From Phragmites australis (lineage: Eukaryota > Streptophyta > Magnoliopsida > Poales > Poaceae), in the NCBI RefSeq assembly GCF_958298935.1, contig NC_084925.1:16675001-16739000 (forward strand): 64,000 nucleotides of DNA. Reading direction: 5' to 3'. Shown here piece by piece: positions 22,540 to 32,065 of this stretch; positions within the stretch are counted from its first letter, which is position 1; every line of letters begins with the position of its first letter. The notes beneath the pieces are model-generated. The model saw only the letters and a program-made list of their open reading frames with translations, made no database searches and was not told the origin of the DNA. A program made the translations under genes and the position numbers.

Positions 22540-23413
22540 GAAATAGAGGGAACATGTAGAGGCATGTACAAACCATAGGGATTGAGTCGTGACTTAGCTC
22601 GTTGGCATGTCGAACAGCGAGCAACAAACCTCTCCACATCATGTCGCATCTTTGGCCAAAAGAAATGATCAGCAAGAATGTCCTCGATCTTCTTGACGCC
22701 GAAATGTCCCATGAGTCCACCTCCATGCGCTTCCTGTAACAACAAAAGACGAACCGAACTTGCTGGAATGCGCAGCTTGTTAGCACGAAACAAAAATCCA
22801 TCGTTCATGAAGAACTTGCCCCACGGTCTCCCATCCTTGCAATTCAGTAACACATCATGGAAATCAGGATCGAGCGTATATTGCTCCTTTAGAGTTTCCA
22901 GCCCAAAAATCTTAAAATCAAGCTGAGAGAGCATAGTGTATCGGTGAGACAAAGCATCAGCAATGACATTTTCTTTCCCTTTCTTGTGTTTGATGACAGA
23001 AGGAAAAGATTCAATGAATTCCACCCATTTACCATGCCTACGATTCAGATTTTATTAGTTTTAATATGCTTCAAAGATTCATGATCAGAATGAATAATGA
23101 ATTCTCTACGCCATAAGTAATGCCGCCAAGTCTCAAGAGTTCGAACTAACACATACAATTCTTTGTCATAAGTGGAATAGTTCAAACTAGGACCACTCAA
23201 TTTCTCACTGAAATTAGCTACTGGTTTTCCCTCTTGTAACAGGACACCACCCAACCCAATTCCACTAGCATCACATTCTAGCTCAAACATTTTAGTGAAA
23301 TTAGGAAGCTGAAGCAAAGGTGCATGAGTCAACTTATGTTTCAAAATTGTGAAAGCCTCATCTTGCGTTGGACCCCAAGAGAAGGGAATACCTTTCTTCA
23401 TGAGCTCATTCAA
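22467..23413 (-). pseudogene. Element 3 RNase H and integrase zinc domain
   Basis: 23045-23413 has RNase H sequence including [19 protein letters not shown] and [12 protein letters not shown]. 22467-23024 reads from the RNase H end (MEFIESFPSVIKHKKGKENV) through the HHCC zinc domain ([27 protein letters not shown]). A stop near 23040 separates them. The 5' side is broken by the solo LTR insertion at 23423. Confidence 0.87.
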
Positions 23414-23422
23414 TGGGGCAGC

Positions 23423-24799
23423 TGTCGGAGGATGAACTCCTCAAGCGGGGATCCGGAGGGATCCCCTTTGAGATTCTGCCAGGGGGATGATTTTGAATCT
23501 ACCTCGTACGTGAATTAAATGAGTATACGAGATGCAGGCGGGACGGATGATCGGATGCTAGTGGGAGTAAATGCTCGAGGGATTTTAGACAGGTTCGGGC
23601 CGCACGGAGTGTAATACCCTACTCCTGTGTGTATGCTATAAATGCTCTGGGAATGCCTCTCTGTGGATCTCTTACGTTACAAGGATTTTTGTCTAAGTCT
23701 AGAGCTTCGGTCTTGCTTCGAGCTTCGTGTGTCCTGACTTCGTTAGCTTGTCTGCCATCCATCGACCTCTTGAACTTCTAAAACTTGTCTCGGTCTTCTC
23801 CAAAAATTGTCCTTGTCGTCAGGGTGCACCCCCTCCCCTTTTATACCGTCAGGGAGGCTTAGCGTGCCCAGAAAGGAGGGCACGAGTCCCCATGAGCCAT
23901 AAATGGAAAGCAAATATTATGGGCTGCAGCTTGATGTTACGGGGGGTTGAAAAGTGCGTCCCCGACCGTTCTTGTCGCCCATTACGTGCGGCTTTAGCCG
24001 TTTGCAGGAGGGGGGCCCACCGGACAGCCGCCGAACCACCCCGCACACCGGCTCGGTCAGAGCAGGCCTGACACAGCAGGGGGGCAGGCGATAAGCCTCG
24101 AACCCAGCGACGATATCTCCGAGCCGCGCAGGATGACGTCTGACGGGACCCATCGCATTAAATGCCCTCATGCCTCCCTGACGGGCGGTGGCAGGGACTG
24201 ACAACAGGCGTAGGGGGAGTGGTTGGAAGTGACAGGCCACGCTCCCTCTTACATGCAGCATCGAGCCTCTCATCAATTGACACCTCACCGCTGAGCCCTT
24301 GTGGGGTCCACCAGCAAGGGGCTTCTCGGTCCTCGGGGAACTCGGGTACTCGGGGATCACTGTTCATAGCCCCGAGCGCCCTCTCCCGGATATGACTTCT
24401 CGGATCCTCGGGGTACTCGAGTGCTCGGGGACCACTGTTCATAGCCCTGAGCGCCCTCTCCCGGAACTGGCTTCTCGGGTCCTCGGAGAACTCGGGTACT
24501 TGGGGGCCACTGTTCGTGGCCCCGAGCGCCCTCTCCTGGAACTGCCTTCTTGGGTCCTCGGGGAACTCGGGTACTCGGGGGCTACTGTTCCTGGCCTCGA
24601 GCGCCCTCTCCCAGAACTACCTTCTCGGGTCCTCGGGGAACTCGGGTACTCGGGGGCTACTGTTCCTGGCCCCGAGCACCCTCTCCCAGAACTACCTTCT
24701 CGGGTCCTCGGGGAACTAGTCACCGAGGGAAAGCGCCATGTGGCATTCTACTGTTCTGGCCTCGGGACTCAGGGACCCCTAGTTCCCATGTCACCGACA
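23423..24799 (+). mobile_element. Solo LTR inserted in element 3 pol
   Basis: 1,377 bp beginning TGTCGGAGG and ending TCACCGACA, a 6-bp inverted terminus TGTCGG/CCGACA. It is flanked by a perfect 5-bp duplication GCAGC (23418-23422 and 24800-24804). The interrupted pol sequence rejoins exactly. There are no internal genes. Strand is assigned only by convention. It carries a 75-bp tandem array. Open frames across the array and the flanking GC-rich stretch are not genes. Confidence 0.88.
24322..24718. repeat. 75-bp tandem array in the solo LTR (5.3 units)
   Basis: Units start at 24322, 24396, 24471, 24546, 24621 and a partial one at 24696. The first is 74 bp, the next four 75 bp. Each starts cttctcggtcctcggg and contains cactgttc and cgagcgccctctcc. 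Because 75 is a multiple of three, both strands stay open and give repetitive 25-residue peptides that mimic genes. Confidence 0.92.
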
Positions 24800-24804
24800 G
24801 CAGC

Positions 24805-25763
24805 GATGGTGCTGAAATTGTGAGCAAATCTACGATCGAATCCAACAAGCCCAAGGAAGCTCCTGACCTGCGTGACCGTGGTAGGAATCAGCCAACTCTG
24901 AATTGCCTCGATCTTGGTGTGGTCCACTTCGATGCCCTGTGCTGTAACAACATAGCCAAGAAACGATACACGGTCTGTGCAAAAGATGTACTTCTCCAGA
25001 TTACCAAATAAACAGGCATTACGCAAAGCATCAAAAACAGCACATAAATGATCAAGATGTTCCTCCAAAGATTTGTTGTAAATCAATATGTCATCAAAAT
25101 ATACCACCATAAATTTGCCAATGAAAGCACGCAAAACTTCGTTCATTAGTCTCATAAAAGTGCTAGGTGCATTAGTTAACCCAAAAGGCATGACTAACCA
25201 CCCATATAATCCGAACTTAGTTTTGAAATCTTTTTTCCATTCATCCCCCAATTTCATACGAATTTGATGGTAGCCACTACGCAAATCAACTTTAGAGAAC
25301 ACAATAGCACCACTTAGCTCATCAAGCATATCATCTAACCTGGGGATAGGATGACGATATCGAATTGTAATGTTGTTAATAGCGTGACAATGAACACACA
25401 TATGCCATGACCCATCTTTCTTGGGAAAACTAGAAGGACAGGCACAGAACAAGGACTAAGAGATTCACTGACGTACCCTTTATCAAGTAGCTCTTGCACT
25501 TGGCACTGAATTTCTTTTGTCTCATCAAGATTGGTGCGATATGGTGCACGGTTGGGTAAAGAGGCTCCCGGAATCAGGTCAAACTGATGTTCAATGCCGC
25601 GGAGAGGTGGGAGACCTGCTAGTATGTCCTTTGGAAAAACGTCGAAGTAGTCCTGCAAAAGGTTAGTGACCGCAGGAGGCAACAAAGAGGGAACATCATC
25701 AAAGGAAAACATGACTTGTGTGCACACATGAGAGCATAGCAAGCTAAAGAACGAGCAACGCAC
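24805..25763 (-). pseudogene. Element 3 reverse transcriptase
   Basis: 25335-25763 covers the protease-RT linker and RT N-terminus (LPNRAPYRTNLDETKEIQ). 24805-25452 contains [39 protein letters not shown], catalytic YFDDILIYN and [14 protein letters not shown]. One frameshift separates the two pieces near 25440. The RT continues toward RNase H beyond the solo LTR. Confidence 0.87.
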
Positions 25764-25979
25764 TCATCCAAATCAACTTTAGTGGCTAGCAAAACAGGAC
25801 CTTTCAGTTTTATGGCATTGTGTGACGTGCGAGATTGTCCTTTCTGTTGTACAAAATCTTTAGCTACAACCTAATTTTCACTTGGAGCATGCTCTTGATT
25901 TTTCTCTCTACTGGCCCTAGCAACCTAAAATCTGATACCACTTGAAATCTCACCGAGCAACCTGAAATCTGATACCACT
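25764..25979 (-). other. Element 3 deletion junction and duplicated primer binding site
   Basis: From about 25916 the sequence passes from the protease/RT linker directly into PBS-flanking sequence. The PBS, TGGTATCAGA on the minus strand, occurs twice, at 25931-25940 and 25968-25977, as part of a 37-bp direct repeat. The inner copy abuts the LTR at 25980. Confidence 0.8.
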
Positions 25980-26510
25980 TGATAGGTTCGAGCGCCCCGA
26001 TCTTTTGGTGAGAGGATAATTTTGATTTGGTGGGGGTGACTCCCGCGATCCGACTACAAACAAATGAGTCATGGGCGCCTTAGCAATCGCTAAGCCAACT
26101 CCAAAAGGTTATTGACCTTGCTGGACAGCGAGATCAACCTGAGCACGAGGTTCAATTCCTGCAAGCAATCGAAGAACAAGCAAGAACAAGATGAAGGCAA
26201 ACTGAATTCACTGGAATGTGGCGTTCACAAATGATGTCTCTCAGGTGGTCGTTGGACACAACTGTAGATTAGTGTTTGCACAATTGGCTAAACTTGGACA
26301 AATGAAAACCTTCCCTCATAAGGGAGGCTCGTCCTGGACTAAATAGAAGGGTGGAAGGGGATTTTGGCCAGCAGCAAAAGGTAGGGAGAAATCTCCTCCT
26401 AACCTTTCCTAAATTGCCTAAAACATGACTTTATTACATGGACTCAACCCAAAGGATTGGTGGTGCAGCACCCCTTTATTTGTTGCCATCTTCTGGACCT
26501 TCATTCCTTT
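25980..26510 (-). repeat. Element 3 5' LTR, truncated
   Basis: Matches about the first 530 bp (plus-strand order) of the 650-bp LTR and stops at cattcctt. The missing 120 bp include the LTR terminus. Confidence 0.85.
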
Positions 26511-26541
26511 CCTAAACTGCCTAAAACATGACTTTATTACC
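26511..26541. other. Filler at the duplication breakpoint
   Basis: tcctaaactgcctaaaacat and the following bases to ttattac copy an internal LTR segment found about 120 bp earlier (about 26405-26440). They are inserted between the truncated LTR and the element 1 LTR copy. Templated filler like this is typical of end joining. Confidence 0.7.
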
Positions 26542-27189
26542 CGAGAGGGGCTGGGCGATGGTTGGCGGCGAGAAGGGGCGGTGGCGCTCAGGCTCAAGTT
26601 GGGGAAGGTGTTCTGGTGGCCGGGAGGTGACGGAATCAACTCCTCACAAGTACACGGTGCCGGAGATACGCTCAAACGCGCTGGAGAGGTGGCGAGAGCG
26701 ATGGACGATGAAGCTCGGCTGGGTGACAATGGAGATGGTGGCGGCGTGCTCCATTCGAACTCGAACGAGAGGAAGGAGAGGTGGCTGGCAGGCGGGCCCA
26801 GCGTGGCAGCGGCTCTGGAGAGGAGGCAGGAAGCAGCAGGCGGCTAGGCCAGTATGTGGGTGGCAGGGCCAAAATGTGGCTCAAGCGGGAGGAAGGGGTG
26901 GAGGGGAGGGGAGAATGCGCGTGGCCTAGGGACAAGGAGAATGGGCTGCTGGGGAATAAGAGGGAAAAGGAGAAAGGAAAGGAAATCCAGCCCAAGGAAG
27001 AAAAAAGGATTTTCTATTTTATGAAAGCCTTTTTCACACCTTTTTATGAATGCATCAAACTTCTTAATATAGCCTAAGTTAATTATTTAATTTAGAAAAT
27101 AAGTTTTCCACCTAGGATTTGAGAAGAAGAACACCCTAATTCTAAAAATAGGTAAATTATTACTATTTTCAAAAGGTTGAAAATTAGGG
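26542..27189 (-). repeat. Second copy of the element 1 LTR outer part
   Basis: Collinear with 19872-20544. The junction with the flank at about 27185 is altered: gaaaattagg is repeated and the CAGAT site is lost. It has no gene content. Confidence 0.85.
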
Positions 27190-27654
27190 TTGAAAATTAG
27201 GCGTGGATGAGAGAAGTTAATTCTTAAAAACCACAGGGCACACGAGGGGGCTTCTAGGTGGCAGCACCTGGCGGTGAAACTTTGAGTATTGGTGACACAT
27301 ACTAGGACGATTTGTAAAGGCTTCGTACTCATCTCCTAACAACACATCACTGGCATATGTATAGTGCTTGGCTGGCATTGCAACATGGTGACTTTGGTCA
27401 TCTGCTTGCAGGTGATGAAATCACGACTCATGGGAAAGTTGTACAACCTCTGCAGACTATAAAATTTGATATATCAACCGTACTCGCAGTCATGAGAGAA
27501 TTGGATCCTCACATGATTAGTTGGTTTTGGGTATGGGAATGGTTATGGTTTTGGTTATAATACAGGAAGTACTAGGTGGTTATGGTTTACAAGGTGTGGA
27601 GGCCTGTAGACCACACTTGCTGAGTACTCCATGTGCTCACCCTTGCTATCTCCC
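27190..27654 (+). repeat. Second copy of Tekay-like LTR fragment piece 2
   Basis: Collinear with 20555-21002. It ends CTCCC (27650-27654), one transition from the CTCTC target site. Confidence 0.8.
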
Positions 27655-28301
27655 TGATAGGTTCGAGCGTCCTGATCTTTCGATAAGAGGATAATTTCGA
27701 TTTAGTGGAGGTGACTCTCGTGATCCAACTACGAACGAATGAGTCGTGGGCGCCTTCGCAATCGCTGAACCAACTCCAAAAGTTATTGACCTTGCTGGAC
27801 AGAGATCAACCTAAACACGAGGTTCAATTCCTGCAAGCAATCGAAGAACAAGCAAGAACAAGATGAAGGCAAACTGAATTCACTCGAATGTGGGGTTCAC
27901 AAATACTGTTTCTCAGGTGGTCGTTGGACACAACTGTAGATCAGTATTTGCACAATTGGCTAAACTTGAACAAATGAAAACCCGCCCTCATAAGGGAGGC
28001 TCGTCCTGGACTAAATAGAAGGGTGGAAGGGGATTTCGGCCAGCAGCAAAAGGTAGGAAGAAATCTCCTCCTAACCTTTCCTAAACTGTCTAAAGCATGA
28101 CTTTATTATATGGGCCCAACCCAAAGGATTGGTGGCGCAACACCCCTTTATTTGTTGCCATCTTGTGGACCTTCATTCCTTAGGAGAATCACGTAGTTCA
28201 GTTCACGTGCACGAGCTCAAGTCATCGGTCCTTGTATCATTTCTGGAGTTATGGCAGCAGCAGATGATGTGGCTGGAACTAAAGAAATGGTGCCCTCATC
28301 A
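27655..28301 (-). mobile_element. CRM-like solo LTR (remnant of the duplicated element 3)
   Basis: A complete 647-bp LTR from TGATAGG to CCCTCATCA. Left flank is CTCCC and right flank CTCTC. It has no internal region. It is explained by LTR-LTR recombination in the second copy of element 3. Confidence 0.85.
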
Positions 28302-28591
28302 CTCTCTCAATACATACGCTGCTTAGTGGAGAACTTTCAAGTTTTCCAAGACAACGACCTAGTGTTCTAAGATTGTGTCTTTCGGTCGGTGCCTGTGGAG
28401 TGCTTGGTCACCGATGCTTTCATCTCGCTGCCATCATTTAGTTTGCTGTCATTTAGTTAATAGAGTTGTTTAGGTGAAGTCTTTAATGTAAAAGTTTAAC
28501 GGTTCTAAGTTAAAGTACTTCTTATGTGTGATGAACTTCCTGGGCACACATAAGCCACACTTGATTTTATCCGTTAAAACCGTGTGTAACA
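28302..28591 (+). mobile_element. Tekay-like LTR fragment, piece 3 (3' terminus)
   Basis: Follows the CTCTC duplication and ends ACCGTGTGTAACA at 28591. This parallels the TTGGGTGTGACA end of the 4.9-kb solo LTR, together with the preceding cacacataagccacact words. It closes the target LTR begun at 2141. Confidence 0.55.
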
Positions 28592-28932
28592 TGATCTAAA
28601 GGTTAGTTTTAGTTAGTTACGTGCATTTAGACCTAACATCCATGACTTGGGGCGTCATGCTCGCCACGGCGTCAACGATCTTCCTGGGTAGGGGACACCG
28701 ATCGGCTAGAAGACGATGCAAGGAGATCTCCTCTAGCAGGTACAAACGCCAATGTGGGATGAGAAACTATCATTGCTGGCTAGAAAGCCGAGTCCGACGC
28801 TGCATGGATGCATTGTCGGAAGGCCAATAGGACTCCATTGCAAACTGGGAGTAGAGAGATGTAGCCGTGGGCAGCTCTAGGTCCCGCCGGGGGCCTGAAT
28901 GGCAGTCGGTCATTGGTAGTGGACAAGGGGCC
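28592..28932. other. Intergenic, no gene recognised
   Basis: Moderately GC-rich sequence between the Tekay-like LTR end and the CACTA terminus. A 69-codon plus-strand open frame at 28621 has no recognisable motif. Confidence 0.6.
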
Positions 28933-29620
28933 CACTAGTAGAAAAATAATTTGTACAGACAGTTCGAAAACCCCGTGCGAGACACTTTTTTAACCGTCTG
29001 TAGAAAAGAGTTTATACAAATCATTTATACAGACGACTCGCTATTGGAACCGTCTGTACTAAGTTTTCTAGAGCTAAAAAAATCTAAAATTTTTTTCTTA
29101 CCCACACCAGCCCCCTATATTATTATGTAGGCGTGGTCACAAGTCACACGATCTTTCACGCGAAATATCACGAATGCATTTTCTAGGAGTCGAACCCGCA
29201 ACCTCTAACCACGCGTGAACTTTCCTTATCGTCTCACCTGTCATTCATTGCTGATCATTATATGAAAATAATCTATATAAGATATACACTCAAAACGAGT
29301 AGGACACTATTAGTACAGACGATTCTAATTTAGAGCTGTTTGTACTGTTCCTTTTTTACATATGGTTCCAAATTAGAACCGTCTGTAAAAAAAATAATAG
29401 TACAGACGGTTCTAAACTAGAATTGTCTGTACTAATAGTACAGACGGTTGTAGTTTGTAACTGTCTGTTCTGTAGCATTCCACTTTGTTTCAACTGCTAG
29501 TTGCTATTTTTTTAGATAGTTCTAGTTTAGAGCCGTATATGGTACCCTTTGTATAGACGGCTCTATATATCTATAGATCCCGTAGCTGGATTTGTGGAGG
29601 TGATTTGGAAATCACCTCCG
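28933..29620 (+). mobile_element. CACTA (En/Spm) element end with subterminal repeats
   Basis: Starts CACTAGTAGAAAAATAATTT, the canonical grass CACTA terminus. It is followed by at least ten copies, in both orientations, of a TACAGACGGTT-type motif up to about 29560. These are the subterminal transposase-binding repeats of this superfamily. I find no matching TAGTG terminus and no transposase ORF, so this is a truncated or deletion derivative and the right edge is approximate. A short tRNA-like T-arm word (ggagtcgaacccg, 29185) occurs inside. Confidence 0.8.
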
Positions 29621-29821
29621 CCTTCGATCGTGCTTAGTAAGGTATGTGCAGATGTACTGCATTTTTGTTATTTCAATGTGTATATGCACAAGGATTTTTC
29701 CTTTCTGCTGCCATGATTCGGAACTTTGCCCCATGCCACGGCGTGCTTCCCAGAATCTCCGTCATGACTCATGAGAGATGGTGGCGTGCCACCACCACCG
29801 CCACTGCTGATTGCACTACCG

Positions 29822-29916
29822 CCGGATGGGATGGGGATGGGAAGTTGAGGATGAGGCCGGATGGGGATGGGGAGGATGAGGATGGGATGGGGAGGATGAG
29901 GATGGGATGGGGAAGA
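29822..29916 (+). repeat. 20-bp G-rich minisatellite
   Basis: About three units of gatgggatggggaggatgag with degenerate copies upstream. It keeps a 94-codon frame (29644-29928) open, giving a Gly/Asp/Met-rich peptide with no family resemblance. Confidence 0.8.
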
Positions 29917-29929
29917 ATATGTTCATGAA

Positions 29930-31120
29930 TACTTGAAATCTTTTTTTATATTTGTGCGCACAAATCTCATACAATCCATGGGTGAGACAGTAAGATCCAT
30001 TCTCAGAATGGATTTGCTAAACCTAAATTCAGCTGCATCACCTCTCTACTATTATATTGTTTGTTTTTTTTTTGTTTCTTATATGTGTAGCTGAACTTGA
30101 GTTCAAGCAATCTTTTTTTATCTGAATATTTTATGAGACCATTATATGACCTAAATTAATACATACGTTCAACATACCTTATGTTCCTTCCTATGCTTCC
30201 CAAGAAACATAGTAACACCAAGAATATGAGTTCAATAGATTCTGAATTATTGCAACTATTGCATTACCAAAGTTGCGAATGACATAGTTTGGTAGCCTAG
30301 TAAAGCAAGCTCTCGGAAAGTGTGAATAACTACTTTCACTGAGTTGTAACATAATAAATATATCGCATCACAACAACGTTGCTTTCAAAGATCATTGAGC
30401 ATTATTTGCCGTTTGTCTGTTTAGATAATTTGGTGGTTTATAAGATATAGAGTTTTATCTATTTTTCTTATAGGGTATGTTAAATTTTCTTTTGTATTGC
30501 GGTGGCTAGAATGTTTCTATTCTAGACTGACAGAAACTGTGCAAACGAAGATTCAAATTCTATTTTTTTTTATAGAACTATCCAGAGAATATCCTGAGTG
30601 GAAAATACGGCATAAAGCGCGGCTCATATAAAGATTTTTGGAAATGTTTATAGAACATAAATGGTTGGTGCACGTAACGTGTGGTTGTCACAACGCGCAT
30701 GATTGTACCATTAAGTTGAAACTCTCTAGAATCAGGTGACGGTGAGCAGTTTGCTTTTTTCCATGAACAATTTCATTTTTTTGCTCGATAATCATTAGAC
30801 TTAAATGCATGCATATATAAATTAACTTGTTTTGGGCATAAGTTATCCCAAGCTGCTACTGATCATGTTTTTTTGTGCATAAACTTGAATTCACAAAGAA
30901 GTTGCTAGTTTTCTTTTCTGTCTCAACCGGTAGAACATGCATCACTTGCACAAGTGAATTCTGAGAATTATTACCCGCTGCCGCATTATATGTATGTGTC
31001 AGAATTTAACTTCGAAACAATCTATACACGGACCTGATCAATGTGCACACGAGGCATTCTAATTTTAAGACTCTCTTACTGATTTTTTAAGATGAATGAA
31101 GCTTAACATCGTGGTTTCTG
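29930..31120. other. AT-rich intergenic region, no gene seen
   Basis: Long T-runs and no open frame of note. I recognise no transposon termini or RNA gene here. Confidence 0.6.
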
Positions 31121-31127
31121 CTAAGTG

Positions 31128-32065
31128 TTACAAATCACCATGTATAACGATCGACCTTTTTTTATTACACGGACGTGAAATGTGCATCATAGAAACAAGA
31201 CAATTGATCCATATCAACAGGTCGGCGGCGAAGTCGGCCGCCGCTCGCTGCGACGTAGCGCAGGTGTGACGTTCGTCGTCGGAGCCGGTGAGGAGGGTCG
31301 AGGCGACCTGATCCGCCCTCGTCGATTCAAGGGGGATTTGGAAATTTTCCAAAATCTCCTCCAGCTGTTTGTAGCTGAAGGCGATGCCGTCAGCTTCAGC
31401 CCTCGAGATGGTCCTGGCAAACCTTTACCTGCCAGCTTGGTGCCTTCCGGCAAGATCGCCCCCGGATACAAGCTCTTCCACAGGAAGAGCATCCCGGGTT
31501 GAACATCTCGGCCATGCCCGCTTGCTGACCCCTCAGCAACTTGTGGCACTGCAACATGAGGTGGCAGTGCATGTGTGATTGAAGTGTTAAACAGATTGAA
31601 ATCCAAATAACCAGAATGAACGTTTATCAAGAAGAAATGACGCACCTGTCGGACCTGGAGACCGTCATATTATATGGTGTGCACGGGGACCACCTCACCG
31701 GATAAGCCTCCGGCAAGAAGGAACTCCCACCATGGCAAGAATGTCACTGCGGCGCCAACGAGCCGGTGATGAAAGGACTTCAGTTATCTCTAGCATCCCG
31801 TTCTGCAGCATGTATGTTTCTGTTAGAGATGCATGTGCTATACATACATATATGGCATGCGATTTTTTACGTGTAATTAACAGTAACAACATGGATACAG
31901 AAGTCAAACAAGTATCTAGATAATTACCTTGGGGAGTGGAACGAGGAGCATCAGCATCTGGCAGATGAAGGGTAATCGATCCCAGTTAGGGGGGTCATTT
32001 CGGCTGCACCGCACTCTGTTAACTATCCAAGCTGCTTCTCTCTCCGGTTTGCCACAAAAGGTTGG
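31128..32065 (-). pseudogene. Unidentified exon-like fragments
   Basis: Minus-strand pieces look coding but match no family I recognise. About 32060-31925 reads RNDPPNWDRLPFICQMLML and ends at AAG/GTAATT, a good donor site. About 31800-31500 reads VGAAVTFLPWWEFLLAGGLS and continues, across one stop, into PGMLFLWKSLYPGAILPEG with a possible donor GCAG/GTAAAG near 31432. About 31400-31130 reads LENFQIPLESTRADQVASTL in another frame. GC content is higher than the flanks. It could be a decayed gene or a gene fragment carried by a transposon. Confidence 0.35.

Larger units (their letters stand above)
21003..26510 (-). mobile_element. Element 3: CRM-like gypsy element lacking gag, truncated right LTR
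   Basis: Left LTR 21003-21652 (650 bp) is preceded by CTCTC, which is repeated at 28302-28306. The right LTR begins TGATAGG at 25980 but is cut at about 26510. Internal sequence is closely related to element 2 but jumps from the protease/RT region (about 25915) straight to the PBS region. All of gag and most of protease are therefore missing, through a deletion joining at a short gcaa match. A 1,377-bp solo LTR sits inside at 23423-24799. It could move only with proteins supplied by a relative. Confidence 0.85.

Noticed and set aside
24299..25011. Overlapping open frames of 94 to 174 codons on both strands
   Set aside because: They are produced by the 75-bp tandem array, whose unit length is a multiple of three; the peptides are simple repeats.
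29185..29197. A tRNA T-arm-like word inside the CACTA region
   Set aside because: No other tRNA or SINE parts are present; such words recur in grass CACTA elements.
29644..29928. A 94-codon frame near the CACTA end
   Set aside because: Its second half is a 20-bp minisatellite translated; the first half has no recognisable domain.
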